Position numbers and translations under genes: made by a program. Of a stretch of 30,000 bases of DNA, positions 8,206 through 15,119 are shown piece by piece (the stretch's first letter is position 1; the number at the start of each line of letters is the position of its first letter). Under the pieces are notes generated by a model. It had not been told where the DNA came from, did not search any database, and was given only the letters and a program-made list of their open reading frames with translations. Origin of the DNA: Symbiodinium natans. Lineage: Eukaryota > Sar > Dinophyceae > Suessiales > Symbiodiniaceae. The stretch is from the NCBI GenBank assembly GCA_905221605.1, contig CAJNDS010002301.1, positions 1,875,692-1,905,691 on the forward strand, given 5' to 3'.

Positions 8206-8603
8206 TCTGGATCTTGGGAACTGCAACGATGCCCTGCGGGCCGAGACCTTCACGAGTTACTACCTCCCTCTATACAACCCCCACCCCCCCTAATCAAGGC
8301 TACTTAGCGGGGGAACCTAGGGGGGGGTAGTGTAGAGGGGGGTAGTAGGGGAACCCGCGAGACCTTGACGGCACCCGTCACGAACTTCTGATAGACGTTC
8401 TGCCACTCGCCCGGACGGACTTCCTCGGCTGGGACTGGAACATTCTCGTTCTTCTGTCATAAGCGCTTCTCCTTTACGAGACCCAGGAGTACCCAAGGAA
8501 TATAAAGGGGGTCCTTTTTGGTTAAAAGGGGCTTCGACGGGAACTTAAGCCCCAAAAAGGCCCTACTCTGCGTCCTTGTCTATCTGGTCCGTTTACTACG
8601 AAC
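8206..8603 (-). CDS. Micro-exon gene segment, three phase-matched exons
   Basis: Exon a (8603-8567, 37 nt) reads FVVNGPDRQGRR after acceptor TTCAG|G and ends at donor AGA|GTAGGG. Exon b (8453-8364, 90 nt) reads KNENVPVPAEEVRPGE then WQNVYQKFVTGAVK after acceptor GACAG. Exon c (8247-8206, 42 nt) reads VSARRASLQFPRSR and ends at a possible donor AGA|GTGGAC. Junctions a/b and b/c are both phase 0. The introns are 113 bp (8566-8454) and 116 bp (8363-8248). Each is a TIR element of a different family (H and G). The second intron has a 13-base direct repeat at its two borders (CGAGACCTTCACG and CGAGACCTTGACG), as expected of a target-site duplication. No protein family recognised. The antisense frame of exon b is also open because codons are aligned on both strands, but it lacks these junctions. 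Confidence 0.6.
8248..8363. mobile_element. Family G TIR element as intron
   Basis: The inverted ends are TTACTACCTCCCTCTATACA near 8257 and GTGTAGAGGGGGGTAGTAGG near 8328-8348. It is flanked by near-identical 13-base direct repeats at 8242-8254 and 8358-8370, and fills exactly the GT-AG intron between exons b and c of the gene at 8603-8206. A half-copy with TCGTATAGAGGGGGTTAAAT lies near 18093-18115. Confidence 0.65.
8454..8566. mobile_element. Family H TIR element as intron, copy 1
   Basis: It contains GACCCAGGAGTA (8480-8491) and inverted TACTCTGCGTC (8564-8574), with an inner hairpin GGGTCCTTTTTGG/CCAAAAAGGCCC. A related sequence at 11790-11911 shares TTTGGTT(T)AAA, AAGGGAAC-like and GGGCCTACTCTGGGTCC motifs and is also a phase-consistent GT-AG intron. 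Confidence 0.6.
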
Positions 8604-9060
8604 CTGAATGAGGTGACTGCTTCGGGGATGTATATACTGCTACGAATGCGTCCTGGAGACGCATGCCTACACCCAAACCGACAACCCCTAACCCTGAACC
8701 CAACATGCCGACTCAGTTTTACTCAGCAGAAAGCTCTGCTAGGGTTTAGGGTTTAGGGCTTAGGGATCAGGGTTTAGGGCTGAAGAGAATGCAGCATTTG
8801 TTGTTCAAACGTCTCCTCGTGCTGCGCTTCGCACCTGCGGGTTCTTGGCAAACGGAGCGTAATACCTATGAAACCTATACACATGTACAACCTTGCTCGC
8901 CCTCTAGACCCTATAAACCCGATACACGCTACAAAGCCCTTCGAACCCATAAAACCCTATAAGCCCCTAAACCCAATGATACCTATAAACCCCTTGAAAT
9001 ACTAACCCTGTACGTGCCCTTGAAACCCTACAAATCCTAGAAACCCTAAACCCTGATACC
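8604..9060. other. Spacer, possible upstream exon
   Basis: 8604-8670 is unique; a plus frame reads FTTNLNEVTASGMYILLR but the adjoining gene is on the minus strand. 8735-8800 is TTTAGGG-like. 8870-9060 is degenerate CCCTAAA mixed with ATA-rich units (CCCTATAAACCC). No firm gene. Confidence 0.35.
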
Positions 9061-9063
9061 CTG

Positions 9064-9175
9064 ATAAACCCTAAACCCTAAACCCTAAACCCTAAACCCT
9101 AAACCCTAAACCCTAAACCCTAAACCCTAAACCCTAAACCCTAAACCCTAAACCCTAAACCCTAAACCCTAAACC
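9064..9175. repeat. CCCTAAA array
   Basis: About 15 uninterrupted CCCTAAA units, opposite in orientation to the TTTAGGG array that begins at 9273, with a GC-rich island between them. Confidence 0.95.
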
Positions 9176-9272
9176 TCCCACTTGTGGAGCCTTCTTCCGG
9201 CTCTCCTGGGGCCGAGAGGCTCGCCAGAGCACGACCTGCGGACAGCACATGTCCGGGGGAGCCGAACCAAAG
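9176..9272 (+). CDS. Possible short exon between opposed arrays
   Basis: A unique GC-rich island. A plus frame reads CGAFFRLSWGREARQSTT then CGQHMSGGAEPK. All plus frames are open at this length, so strand and frame are guesses. The clean junction with repeat on each side is the main argument for exon status. Confidence 0.3.
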
Positions 9273-9389
9273 GTTTAGGGTTTAGGGTTTAGGGTTTAGG
9301 GTTTAGGGTTTAGGGTTTAGGGCTTAGGGCTTAGGGCTTAGGGCTTAGGGCTTAGGGCTTAGGGCTTAGGGCTTAGGGCTTAGGGCTTG
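9273..9389. repeat. TTTAGGG array switching to pure CTTAGGG
   Basis: About seven TTTAGGG units are followed without a break by about nine to ten CTTAGGG units and one CTTGGGG. The block boundary at about 9322 implies expansion of one mutated unit. Confidence 0.9.
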
Positions 9390-9399
9390 GGGCTGACGA

Positions 9400-9495
9400 T
9401 TAAAAAAAGGGGACCCCCAATATAGATCCCCAAATAGTAGGACTCCCCTCTCCAATAAGGACCCCAAGAAGGTACCCCTAATTTTGGGGACCCCC
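9400..9495. mobile_element. Family C TIR element, copy 2
   Basis: It shares AAAAAAGGGGACCCCCAATA, ATAGATCCCCAAATAGTAGG and AAGGTACCCCTAATTTTGGG with the copy at 14235-14330 and, more distantly, 1388-1482. The ends are imperfect inverted repeats around GGGGACC/GGTACCCC. Confidence 0.65.
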
Positions 9496-9830
9496 AAAAA
9501 TTGTGATCCGGGTTTGGGGCGTAGGGTTTGAGGTATATCTTGCAGTCTTATGGTTTTTGGGGGCCGAGAGAGTCAGAAGTTACTCCTCTGTGCAGGAGAA
9601 CCCTTTCGCCGAAGCCTCAACCCATTCGGCCCCTTAGGCCCTAAACCCTAAACCCTGAACCCTGCAAATCTAAACCCGATGGCTTAGCGAGGGCTCAAGA
9701 AAGCCCCTAGGAACCCTAAACCACAAACTTCAAGCCCCCCAAAAACACCAAGCCCTAAACCCTAAACCCGACCCGAAACCCTAAACCCTAAACCCTAAAC
9801 CCTAAACCCCAAACCCCAACAACTAACAAC
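9496..9830. other. Spacer with degenerate CCCTAAA
   Basis: 9540-9625 is unique but gives no convincing frame. 9640-9830 is mainly degenerate CCCTAAA/CCCCAAA. Confidence 0.4.
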
Positions 9831-9906
9831 TAACAACTAACAACTAACAACTAACAACTAACAATTAACAACTAACAACGAACAGCTAACAGCTAACAGC
9901 TAACAA
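9826..9906. repeat. AACTAAC then AGCTAAC heptamer array
   Basis: Roughly eight AACTAAC units and three AGCTAAC units, embedded between CCCTAAA units on both sides. The period stays at seven bases throughout, in register with the neighbouring telomeric units. Confidence 0.9.
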
Positions 9907-9973
9907 CCTAAACCCTAAACCCTGCACCCTAAACCCTAAACCCTGAACCCTAAACCCTAAACCCAAAACCCCC

Positions 9974-10077
9974 AGCGGCCACCTGTCCATCCGCGGCCCC
10001 GGAGGCCAACGTCGAGGCGCCGGAGCTTGCCGGAGCCCAGGAGAGGCAGAGCACCGCCGCCTGGCGCCCAGGGATCG
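9974..10077 (+). CDS. Probable exon
   Basis: A GC-rich unique island. The plus frame reads AATCPSAAPEANVEAPELAG then AQERQSTAAWRPGI. Ala/Glu/Pro-rich, linker-like composition. It is bordered by CCCTAAA on the left and TTTAGGG on the right. Other frames are open, so strand is tentative. Confidence 0.4.
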
Positions 10078-10185
10078 TTTAGGGTTTAGGGTTTAGGGTC
10101 TAGGGTTTAGGGTTTAGGGTTTCAGAAATTTAGGGTTTAGGGTCTAGGGTTTAGGGTTTCAGAAATTTAGGGTTTAGGGTTTAGG
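10078..10185. repeat. Higher-order telomeric repeat with TTTCAGAAA marker
   Basis: A composite unit of about six heptamers (including one TCTAGGG) ending in TTTCAGAAATTTAGGG is present in two successive near-identical copies (10098-10182). This shows duplication of a multi-heptamer block. Confidence 0.85.
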
Positions 10186-10386
10186 GGAGCCTGGCCATTC
10201 CCCCCCGCCCCCTGGTTTCGGGTTTAGAGTTTATGGAGCCTGGTGCCGTTTTCCCCTACCCCACCCCCCACCCCTCTCACCGCACAGACAGGTTTCAGGT
10301 TAAGGGTTTAGGCCCACTCAGACTCAACTCTTTTAGGGTTTAGGGCGTCTACCCCAATCCCGTATCAAGGTGGCTTACTTTTTTTG

Positions 10387-10647
10387 TTTCCCGCTTATTT
10401 GGCTGCAAACACAATTTTGGGGTGCCACAACACGAAGGAGCTTTTTCGCGTCTGGGGTTGGGCCGAGGCCCTCAAAAGAGAAGGACCACAAAGCTCTGAG
10501 TTTCTTCAAAAAGGAATCAAAGAGAAGAACACCTTGGCGTCCCCGGAGTTCAGGAACAGCTGCTGGCACCTTGTGGCCCAAGAGCTCTGCGACCAGCTCA
10601 CCAGAGCTCCAGATGCGCACCTTTGCGAGCGGAATATGGCTACCTGA
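10387..10647 (+). CDS. Longest clear single exon, unidentified protein
   Basis: An 86-codon plus frame with protein-like composition: LAANTILGCHNTKELFRVWG, WAEALKREGPQSSEFLQKGI, KEKNTLASPEFRNSCWHLVA, QELCDQLTRAPDAHLCE. It is largely helical, with three Cys in the second half. The frame ends at TGA (10645-10647); alternatively the exon ends at CTGAAG|GTTATT just beyond if the last codons are not used. Upstream is a pyrimidine-rich stretch (CTTACTTTTTTTGTTTCCCG) suitable for a 3' splice site, but no clear AG. Two other frames are open over the same length but look less natural. I do not recognise the family; the helical repeats-like pattern may suggest an organelle RNA-binding or helical-repeat protein, which is only a guess. 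Confidence 0.5.
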   Translation, partial: FPAYLAANTILGCHNTKELFRVWGWAEALKREGPQSSEFLQKGIKEKNTLASPEFRNSCWHLVAQELCDQLTRAPDAHLCERNMAT

Positions 10648-10654
10648 AGGTTAT

Positions 10655-11199
10655 TAGGGGTTCAGGGTTTAGGGTTTAGGGTTTAGGGTTGAGGGTTTAG
10701 GGTTGAGGGTACCTAAACTTGAAAACCCTAAACCTCAAATCTGTGCAGTTCTCTAAGATGGGATCCTTTCTTTTTGTTGAGGGGGGGAGGCCTTGTTATA
10801 AGGATGCCGTATTATTTTGAGGGACGAAGCAAGGGACTAAGCAAGGGAGGCCACTTTGGAGACCTACCCGAATGGGAGGGTTTCATTAGGGTTTAAGGCT
10901 TAAACCCTGATGAAAACCTGTAGGGTTTCGGGGGTATATAGGTTTGGGTCTAGTGTTGGAAGATGGGGCGTTTTGTCGACAAGTTGGACGCTTCGCAAAT
11001 GCGCCATGTCACATGGCTTACAAGCTAGACCCTAAACTCTAGACCCTCAACCCCAAACCCCAAACACTAGCAGCTAGACTAGACAACACGAAGCCAGCCC
11101 CGCAACAGGCAGGTAGACTCACCGGCTGTAGTTCGCAGCTGCAAAAAATGCCTTCAAAATCTTAAAACCTTAGAACTGTACAGGGCCCCTCGTGACCTG
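10655..11199. other. Spacer with telomeric tracts and a palindrome
   Basis: TTTAGGG units at 10664-10710; a near-perfect palindrome at 10879-10917; mixed unique sequence to 11199. No convincing exon. Confidence 0.4.
10879..10917. repeat. Near-perfect palindrome
   Basis: GGTTTCATTAGGGTTTAAG is followed after one base by its inverse CTTAAACCCTGATGAAAACC with two differences. It could form a 19-bp hairpin with almost no loop. Confidence 0.85.
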
Positions 11200-11325
11200 C
11201 ACATAATATAATGTCGGGGCCTTAATAATTGAAATAGGGTTTTGGGGAGGGGGGTATAGTAGTAGCATGATAAAGGGACCGTAAGGGAATACTATTGGTA
11301 GTTGTTGCGACCCCAATATTATGTG
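11200..11325. mobile_element. Family B TIR element, copy 1
   Basis: A perfect 10-bp TIR (CACATAATAT at 11200-11209, inverse at 11316-11325) plus an imperfect inner repeat GGGGCCTTAATAATT/AGTTGTTGCGACCCC. The interior GTAAGGGAATACTATTGGTA is shared with copies near 17040-17156 and 26755-26875. Confidence 0.75.
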
Positions 11326-11732
11326 AAAAACCCGAAACCCTAAACCCGAAGCCCGCAAGGCAAAGCAAGTCAAATCGGGGACAATCCCCGAATGATATCG
11401 ACACCCTGAACCCCGAACCCAACTTTCGTGAGCAAGGGTTTAGGGTTTGGGGTTTGGGGTTTAGGGTTTAGGGTTGAGGGTTTAGGGACTTCCCAACACC
11501 GCTAACACACCCTGATGCCAGAAACGGGATTATCATGTTGGAGGCATTCGATACCCCTCAGCCCTAAACCCTAAACCCTAAACCCCAATACGTCATCCCA
11601 TGGTTCCCTTGACGCAGGCCCTTCACCCCACAAACCGTTAAACCCTTAACCCTGAGCCCTAAACCCTAACCCTAAACCCTAAACCCTAAACCCTGAACCC
11701 TGAACCCTCAACCCTAAAACCCTAAGCCCTCT

Positions 11733-11951
11733 CCAGGTGATTTCCTTGAGTCGGCTGCCGCACCGTCGCCGTGCGCTGTCGCGAGCCACCTGCAAAGGTG
11801 CTTCCGGTACTCGACCCCAACGTAACCTAGGAATTTCAACGGATACCCTAATTTGGTTTAAAGAGGTCGATAAGGGAACCTAAACCCCAAACAACGCGAA
11901 TCAGGGCCTACTCTGGGTCCTAGGGTATCTTTCTGCTCTTGCGATGGTCAT
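11733..11951 (-). CDS. Two-exon segment across a family H intron
   Basis: Exon 1 reads MTIARAERYPRTQ from 11951 and ends at donor AGA|GTAGGC (exon end 11912). Exon 2 begins at 11789 after acceptor TTTGCAG and reads GSRQRTATVRQPTQGNH. The split codon (A|GT) keeps the frame. The intron 11911-11790 (122 bp) matches the family H element that fills an intron at 8566-8454. The Met may be internal. The downstream end is not defined. Basic, Gln/Thr-rich; no family recognised. Support comes mainly from the shared element and phase. Confidence 0.4.
11790..11911. mobile_element. Family H element as intron, copy 2
   Basis: It shares TTTGGTTTAAA, AAGGGAACCTAAACCCCAAA and GGGCCTACTCTGGG with the 8454-8566 copy in the same order and orientation. 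Both are preceded on the minus strand by CAGA|GTAGG. Confidence 0.55.
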
Positions 11952-11954
11952 AGG

Positions 11955-12238
11955 GTACCGAGGGCTAGTAGAGGGGTTGTAGGGTCTTTGGGGGATGGGA
12001 TGTTCCTCGACAACGTGCTCCATGGTGCTTGGAGAGTTTAGGGTTTACGGTCAGGGTATCTATAGCTTAGGCCCAAGTCTAACGGTAGCCACAACCAAAT
12101 ACATGCCCCTGCACGTCCCGATGGTCATAGCCTCATGAACATAGCTGGCTTCTCTAAGTACCCATGAAATTTCCAATGCTGGATCCCAGAGTAAGGGGTT
12201 GAGGCTTCGCGTTTAGGGTTTACGGTTTAGGGTTTTAG
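11955..12238. other. Unique spacer, no firm gene
   Basis: Mostly non-repetitive, with TTTAGGG-like tracts at 12037-12050 and 12205-12238. CTAAGTACCCATGAAATTTC near 12157 resembles a family F end, without a partner. No exon can be supported. Confidence 0.4.
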
Positions 12239-12318
12239 GGTGGAATCAAAAGCACCACCCGTTTGTTTGGAAGGTTAAGTGGCTTATGGACAAGTTGCAG
12301 TCGAGCTGCGGTAGCTGA
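12239..12318 (+). CDS. Probable terminal exon with telomere-derived acceptor
   Basis: After GGGTTTTAG|GG the plus frame reads WNQKHHPFVWKVKWLMDKLQ then SSCGS and stops at TGA (12316-12318). Aromatic/Lys-rich and strongly protein-like. If correct, the 3' splice site lies inside a TTTTAGGG unit. No family recognised. Confidence 0.45.
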
Positions 12319-12639
12319 TGCTTTGGGCCCAAGAACCCAACTAGAGCCGCAACTTCACGAACCCTAAGCCCGTAAACCCCAAACCCAAACCCTAAACTCT
12401 AAACCCTAAAACTTAAACCCTCAACCTACCAGCCTTAATGGGGAATTTAGGGAATCAGGTGCCCTGATGGGCAACCTCGGGTGTGCCTCATGGACCTGTA
12501 CTTTACAGGCAACAAACTCAAAAATAAACCTTCCTAGGGCTCTAAACCCTAAACCCTCAACCCTAAAAGCCCAAACCCCTACACCCCCAAACCATAAACC
12601 CGAAACCCTAAACCCCTAAACCCTAAATTCCCGGGTCAC

Positions 12640-12902
12640 CGAGGACACTCTGAGTCATGCCGCTTGCCAGCATCGTAAGCCGCATCGTTGATCGGCCCGC
12701 AGCTGCTCAATGTACGGGCAGCCATGGTGGGAAAAATCGTTTAGGGTTTAGGAAGAGTAGGAAGTTTAGGGTATAGGGTTTAGGGTTTAGGGTTTAGGGT
12801 AAGAACCCTCGAAATTTTCTGAAGGGCGTGCAAACGCTCGGGCCCCGGGATTGTCGCGTAGCTTCGGATTGTCGAGGTGTTGAGGCATGTCCTGTAGTCC
12901 CC
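12640..12902 (-). CDS. Two exon-like islands, same strand
   Basis: The upstream island (12902-12806) reads GLQDMPQHLDNPKLRDNP then GARAFARPSENFEG. The downstream island (about 12732-12645) reads MAARTLSSCGPINDAAYD then AGKRHDSECPR. TTTAGGG-like sequence separates them (12739-12800). A possible donor GAGG|GTTCTTACC ends the first, but I found no AG acceptor that joins the second in frame, so they may not be adjacent exons. No family recognised. Confidence 0.35.
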
Positions 12903-12917
12903 CACCCTAAACCCTAG

Positions 12918-13024
12918 GTGTGCGCAGAAAGAGCATGGATGATGGTAATCGGACAATACTTGCGGGAAACCTGCAGAACCCTGATGTCAGTTCCATGCGC
13001 TCCGGAATAAACCACAAATCCTAG
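12918..13024 (+). CDS. Probable exon
   Basis: After CCCTAG|GT the plus frame reads VRRKSMDDGNRTILAGNL then QNPDVSSMRSGINHKS and stops at TAG (13022-13024). The acceptor would be a CCCTAGG variant of the repeat. A minus frame (fragment FIPERMELTSGFCRF) is also open, so strand is not certain. Confidence 0.4.
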
Positions 13025-13084
13025 ACTGAACCCTAAACCTGAAACCCTCAACCCTAAACCCTAATTCATCCCTAAACCCTAAAC

Positions 13085-13195
13085 CCAGTCATGAGCTCAG
13101 GGCAGTGTGTGAGGTGGGAACCGTTCAACTGCTGGGTGCTCCTTGCTGCGACGTGCTTTCTACGACCCGGCTTCCTGACCGGACTGTCTTTTGGC
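13085..13195. other. Exon-like island, strand undecided
   Basis: A unique block between CCCTAAA and TTTAGGG tracts. Plus: ELRAVCEVGTVQLLGAPC. Minus: KPGRRKHVAARSTQQL. Either could be an exon. Confidence 0.3.
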
Positions 13196-13295
13196 GTTTA
13201 GGTTTAGGGCTTGGGGTTTAGGGTTTAGGGTTTAGAATTAGGGTTTAGGGTTTAGGGTTTAGGGCTAGGGGCTTAGGGTTGAGGGTTTAGGGCTT

Positions 13296-13443
13296 CCCAA
13301 GAAGTCATGGAGCAGGCCGGGTAGGCGTAGCTGGGAGTCTGTGCGTGGCAGCCGGAGGTCCTAAGAGCCTGGCAGAAGATGCCTCGTCTCAGCTTGAAGA
13401 GCCGATGGGAAGGCGGCGCATCTCGCAGCTTTCGCCCTTGTAA
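13296..13443 (+). CDS. Probable terminal exon
   Basis: The plus frame reads SHGAGRVGVAGSLCVAAG, GPKSLAEDASSQLEEPMG, RRRISQLSPL and stops at TAA (13441-13443). It is bounded by TTTAGGG on both sides, with TTTAGGGGGG decamers after the stop. No family recognised. Confidence 0.4.
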
Positions 13444-13446
13444 GGC

Positions 13447-13860
13447 TTGGGGTTTAGGGGGGGGTTTAGGGGGGTTTAGGGGGGTTTAGGGGGGTTTAGG
13501 TGTGTCGGGTTTAGGGTTTTAGGGTTTCAGCCATCGCCCTTGCTCGCTCATGCTATTCTAACAAAAAAACCTACAGCAGGTCCCAGCAAGAGCCATAACC
13601 CTAAACCCTAAACCCTAAACCCTAAACCCTAAACCCTGAACCCTAAACCCTAAACCCTAAACCCTAAACCCTAAACCCCCACGCCTTGCTAACAGCTGAA
13701 CCAAAACTCGGAACCCTATGGTCCCTCCACAAAATACTTGCTCGAAACATTGACCGAACAACCCTAGGCCCTAAACCCTAAACCCTAGACCCTAAACCCT
13801 AGACCCTAGACCCTGAATCCCCGGCAGCCTACCGCTAAACCCTAAACCCTAAACCCTAAC
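13447..13860. repeat. Variant and canonical telomeric arrays
   Basis: TTTAGGGGGG-type decamers at 13450-13500, CCCTAAA arrays at 13595-13677 and 13770-13812, and another at 13833-13868, separated by short unique pieces without a supported exon. Confidence 0.85.
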
Positions 13861-13881
13861 CCTAAACCCACTTTTCGTTGA

Positions 13882-14046
13882 CTTCGGGTGGCCAACTTAG
13901 GCCACCGCAGCAGCGTTTCTGCCTACGAGGGCTGCGGCATCTGCACAAGCCCAGCTCTCGATTGGTGTGTGGAGGTTGCAGCAAAGCAGCACAAAAGCCT
14001 CTTGAATGACATGTTCTACAAGTTTGGGAGGAGGCCTGAATGCTAG
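13882..14046 (+). CDS. Terminal exon of an unidentified protein
   Basis: The plus frame, open from 13882, reads GHRSSVSAYEGCGICTSP then ALDWCVEVAAKQHKSLLN then DMFYKFGRRPEC and stops at TAG (14044-14046). Use of a CAACTTAG acceptor would start the exon at 13901. Very protein-like: CxxC-like Cys spacing, an amphipathic helix (VEVAAKQHKSLLNDMF) and a basic tail. The longest open frame here is on the other strand and is Arg/Cys-rich, as expected for an antisense artefact. No family recognised. Confidence 0.55.
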   Translation, partial: LRVANLGHRSSVSAYEGCGICTSPALDWCVEVAAKQHKSLLNDMFYKFGRRPEC

Positions 14047-14112
14047 CAGTCAAAAGGGTTCAGGGTCCGTTTAGGGTTTAGGGTTTAGGGTTTAGGGCTT
14101 AGGGCTTAGGGG

Positions 14113-14216
14113 CTAGCGCCTGCACGGCACTTGTTCGTAGTGGCACGACCGCAACGCCGCATGGTGAGACGGGCCGATGCTGCAGTACTCACAGCACGTC
14201 GTTGATCTGGCGACAG
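14113..14216. other. Exon-like island, strand undecided
   Basis: The plus frame reads ASACTALVRSGTTATPHG and ends at a good donor CGACAG|GTAACA (14216). The minus frame reads ARSTTCCEYCSIGPSHHA after acceptor TGTCGCCAG. Both are plausible. Confidence 0.35.
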
Positions 14217-14234
14217 GTAACAGGGACAAGGGTA

Positions 14235-14330
14235 TTTGGGGAAAAATAGGGGACCTCCCCCAATCTTGATCCCCAAATAGTAGGATTCCAGGACCCATAC
14301 CCCTAGTTTAACCCCAATTTCTCAGAAAAA
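14235..14330. mobile_element. Family C TIR element, copy 3
   Basis: It shares AATAGGGGACC, GATCCCCAAATAGTAGGATT and CCCCTAGTTTAACCCC with the other family C copies. It lies between two coding-like islands, consistent with an intron. Confidence 0.6.
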
Positions 14331-14516
14331 GTGAAACCCCGTGATCTTTGCCCAGTCCTAGTGATCGGGACCAAAGGTGGACATATGAAATCTGCCAAGG
14401 TTCAGCATTTGGGTTTGGGGTTTAGGAAGAAAAGGTGTGCCCAGTTCAAGGCCACTTCTTCTGCCTTCGTTACGGTCGGTTCCCCAAGCACTTGCGTTTT
14501 GGATCCAAACTAGGCC
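14331..14516 (+). CDS. Coding island interrupted by a 26-base telomere-like insert
   Basis: The left part reads RDLCPVLVIGTKGGHMKSAK and the right part, in another frame, reads EEKVCPVQGHFFCLRYGR then FPKHLRFGSKLG. They join in frame if 14400-14425 (GTTCAGC...GGGGTTTAG) is removed. This insert starts GT, ends AG and is G/T-rich telomere-like sequence. It is either an extremely short intron or a frame-breaking insertion. The uninterrupted frame stays open to TAG at 14511-14513 with less convincing sequence, and a minus frame (fragment VLGEPTVTKAEEVALNW) is also open, so the model is tentative. Confidence 0.4.
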
Positions 14517-14940
14517 CTAAGCCCTAGGCCCTAAACCCTAAACTCTAAAACCCCAAACCCTTCAGGGGTTTAGCGTGTGCAGGGCTTAAGGTTTAGGGCT
14601 GTAGCGTGTAGAGGGTGTAGGGTTGAGGGTTTAGGCTTCGGCCTGGGCGTGAAGCGCACCGGTGCGGGAGGAATCTCATGCCCCCAAGCCGCAAGCTCCC
14701 TCACCTTCCTAGCTCGATGCGGTTCCTGAACCTTAAACCCTAAACTCTAAACGCTAAAGTCTAAACCCTAAACCCTAAACCCTAAAACCTTAAACACTTC
14801 AAAAACATGATTCGACGCCTTCCGCCTTCTCCACCTTCAAGCCCTCAACCCACCACTGTTGTAAACCTCAAGAACCCAAAAACAGACTTTGCAGTAGGCT
14901 TTATTTACATGGAACCGCTTCTGGGATTCTAAGTTTAGGG
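14517..14940. other. Degenerate repeat with short unique blocks
   Basis: CCCTAAA/TTTAGGG fragments at 14517-14640 and 14730-14795. The unique block 14640-14730 and AT-rich 14800-14930 contain no supported exon. Confidence 0.4.
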
Positions 14941-15019
14941 TTTTAGGGTCTAGGGTTTACGCAAATAAGGGACCCCCGATATACATATTCCCATATACCC
15001 AGGCCCCGCACCCCGAAGT

Positions 15020-15105
15020 CTAGAAGCCCCGAGAGGGACGACGCGCCTCGTCCCCGAAGGTGGGCTCTGGAACGGGGTGGAGGATACCATGCCTGGATTT
15101 GATCT
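15020..15105 (-). CDS. Probable terminal exon
   Basis: After acceptor TTCCCCCAG the minus frame reads IKSRHGILHPVPEPTFGD then EARRPSRGF and stops at TAG (15020-15022). Good pyrimidine tract and protein-like composition. A second minus frame is open and longer, but Ser/Pro/Arg-rich. No upstream partner was found. Confidence 0.4.
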
Positions 15106-15119
15106 CTGGGGGAACACCC

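Noticed and set aside
8027-9390. Regular spaced repeats as a CRISPR-like array
   Set aside because: Units are contiguous heptamers without spacers, in eukaryotic intron-bearing sequence.
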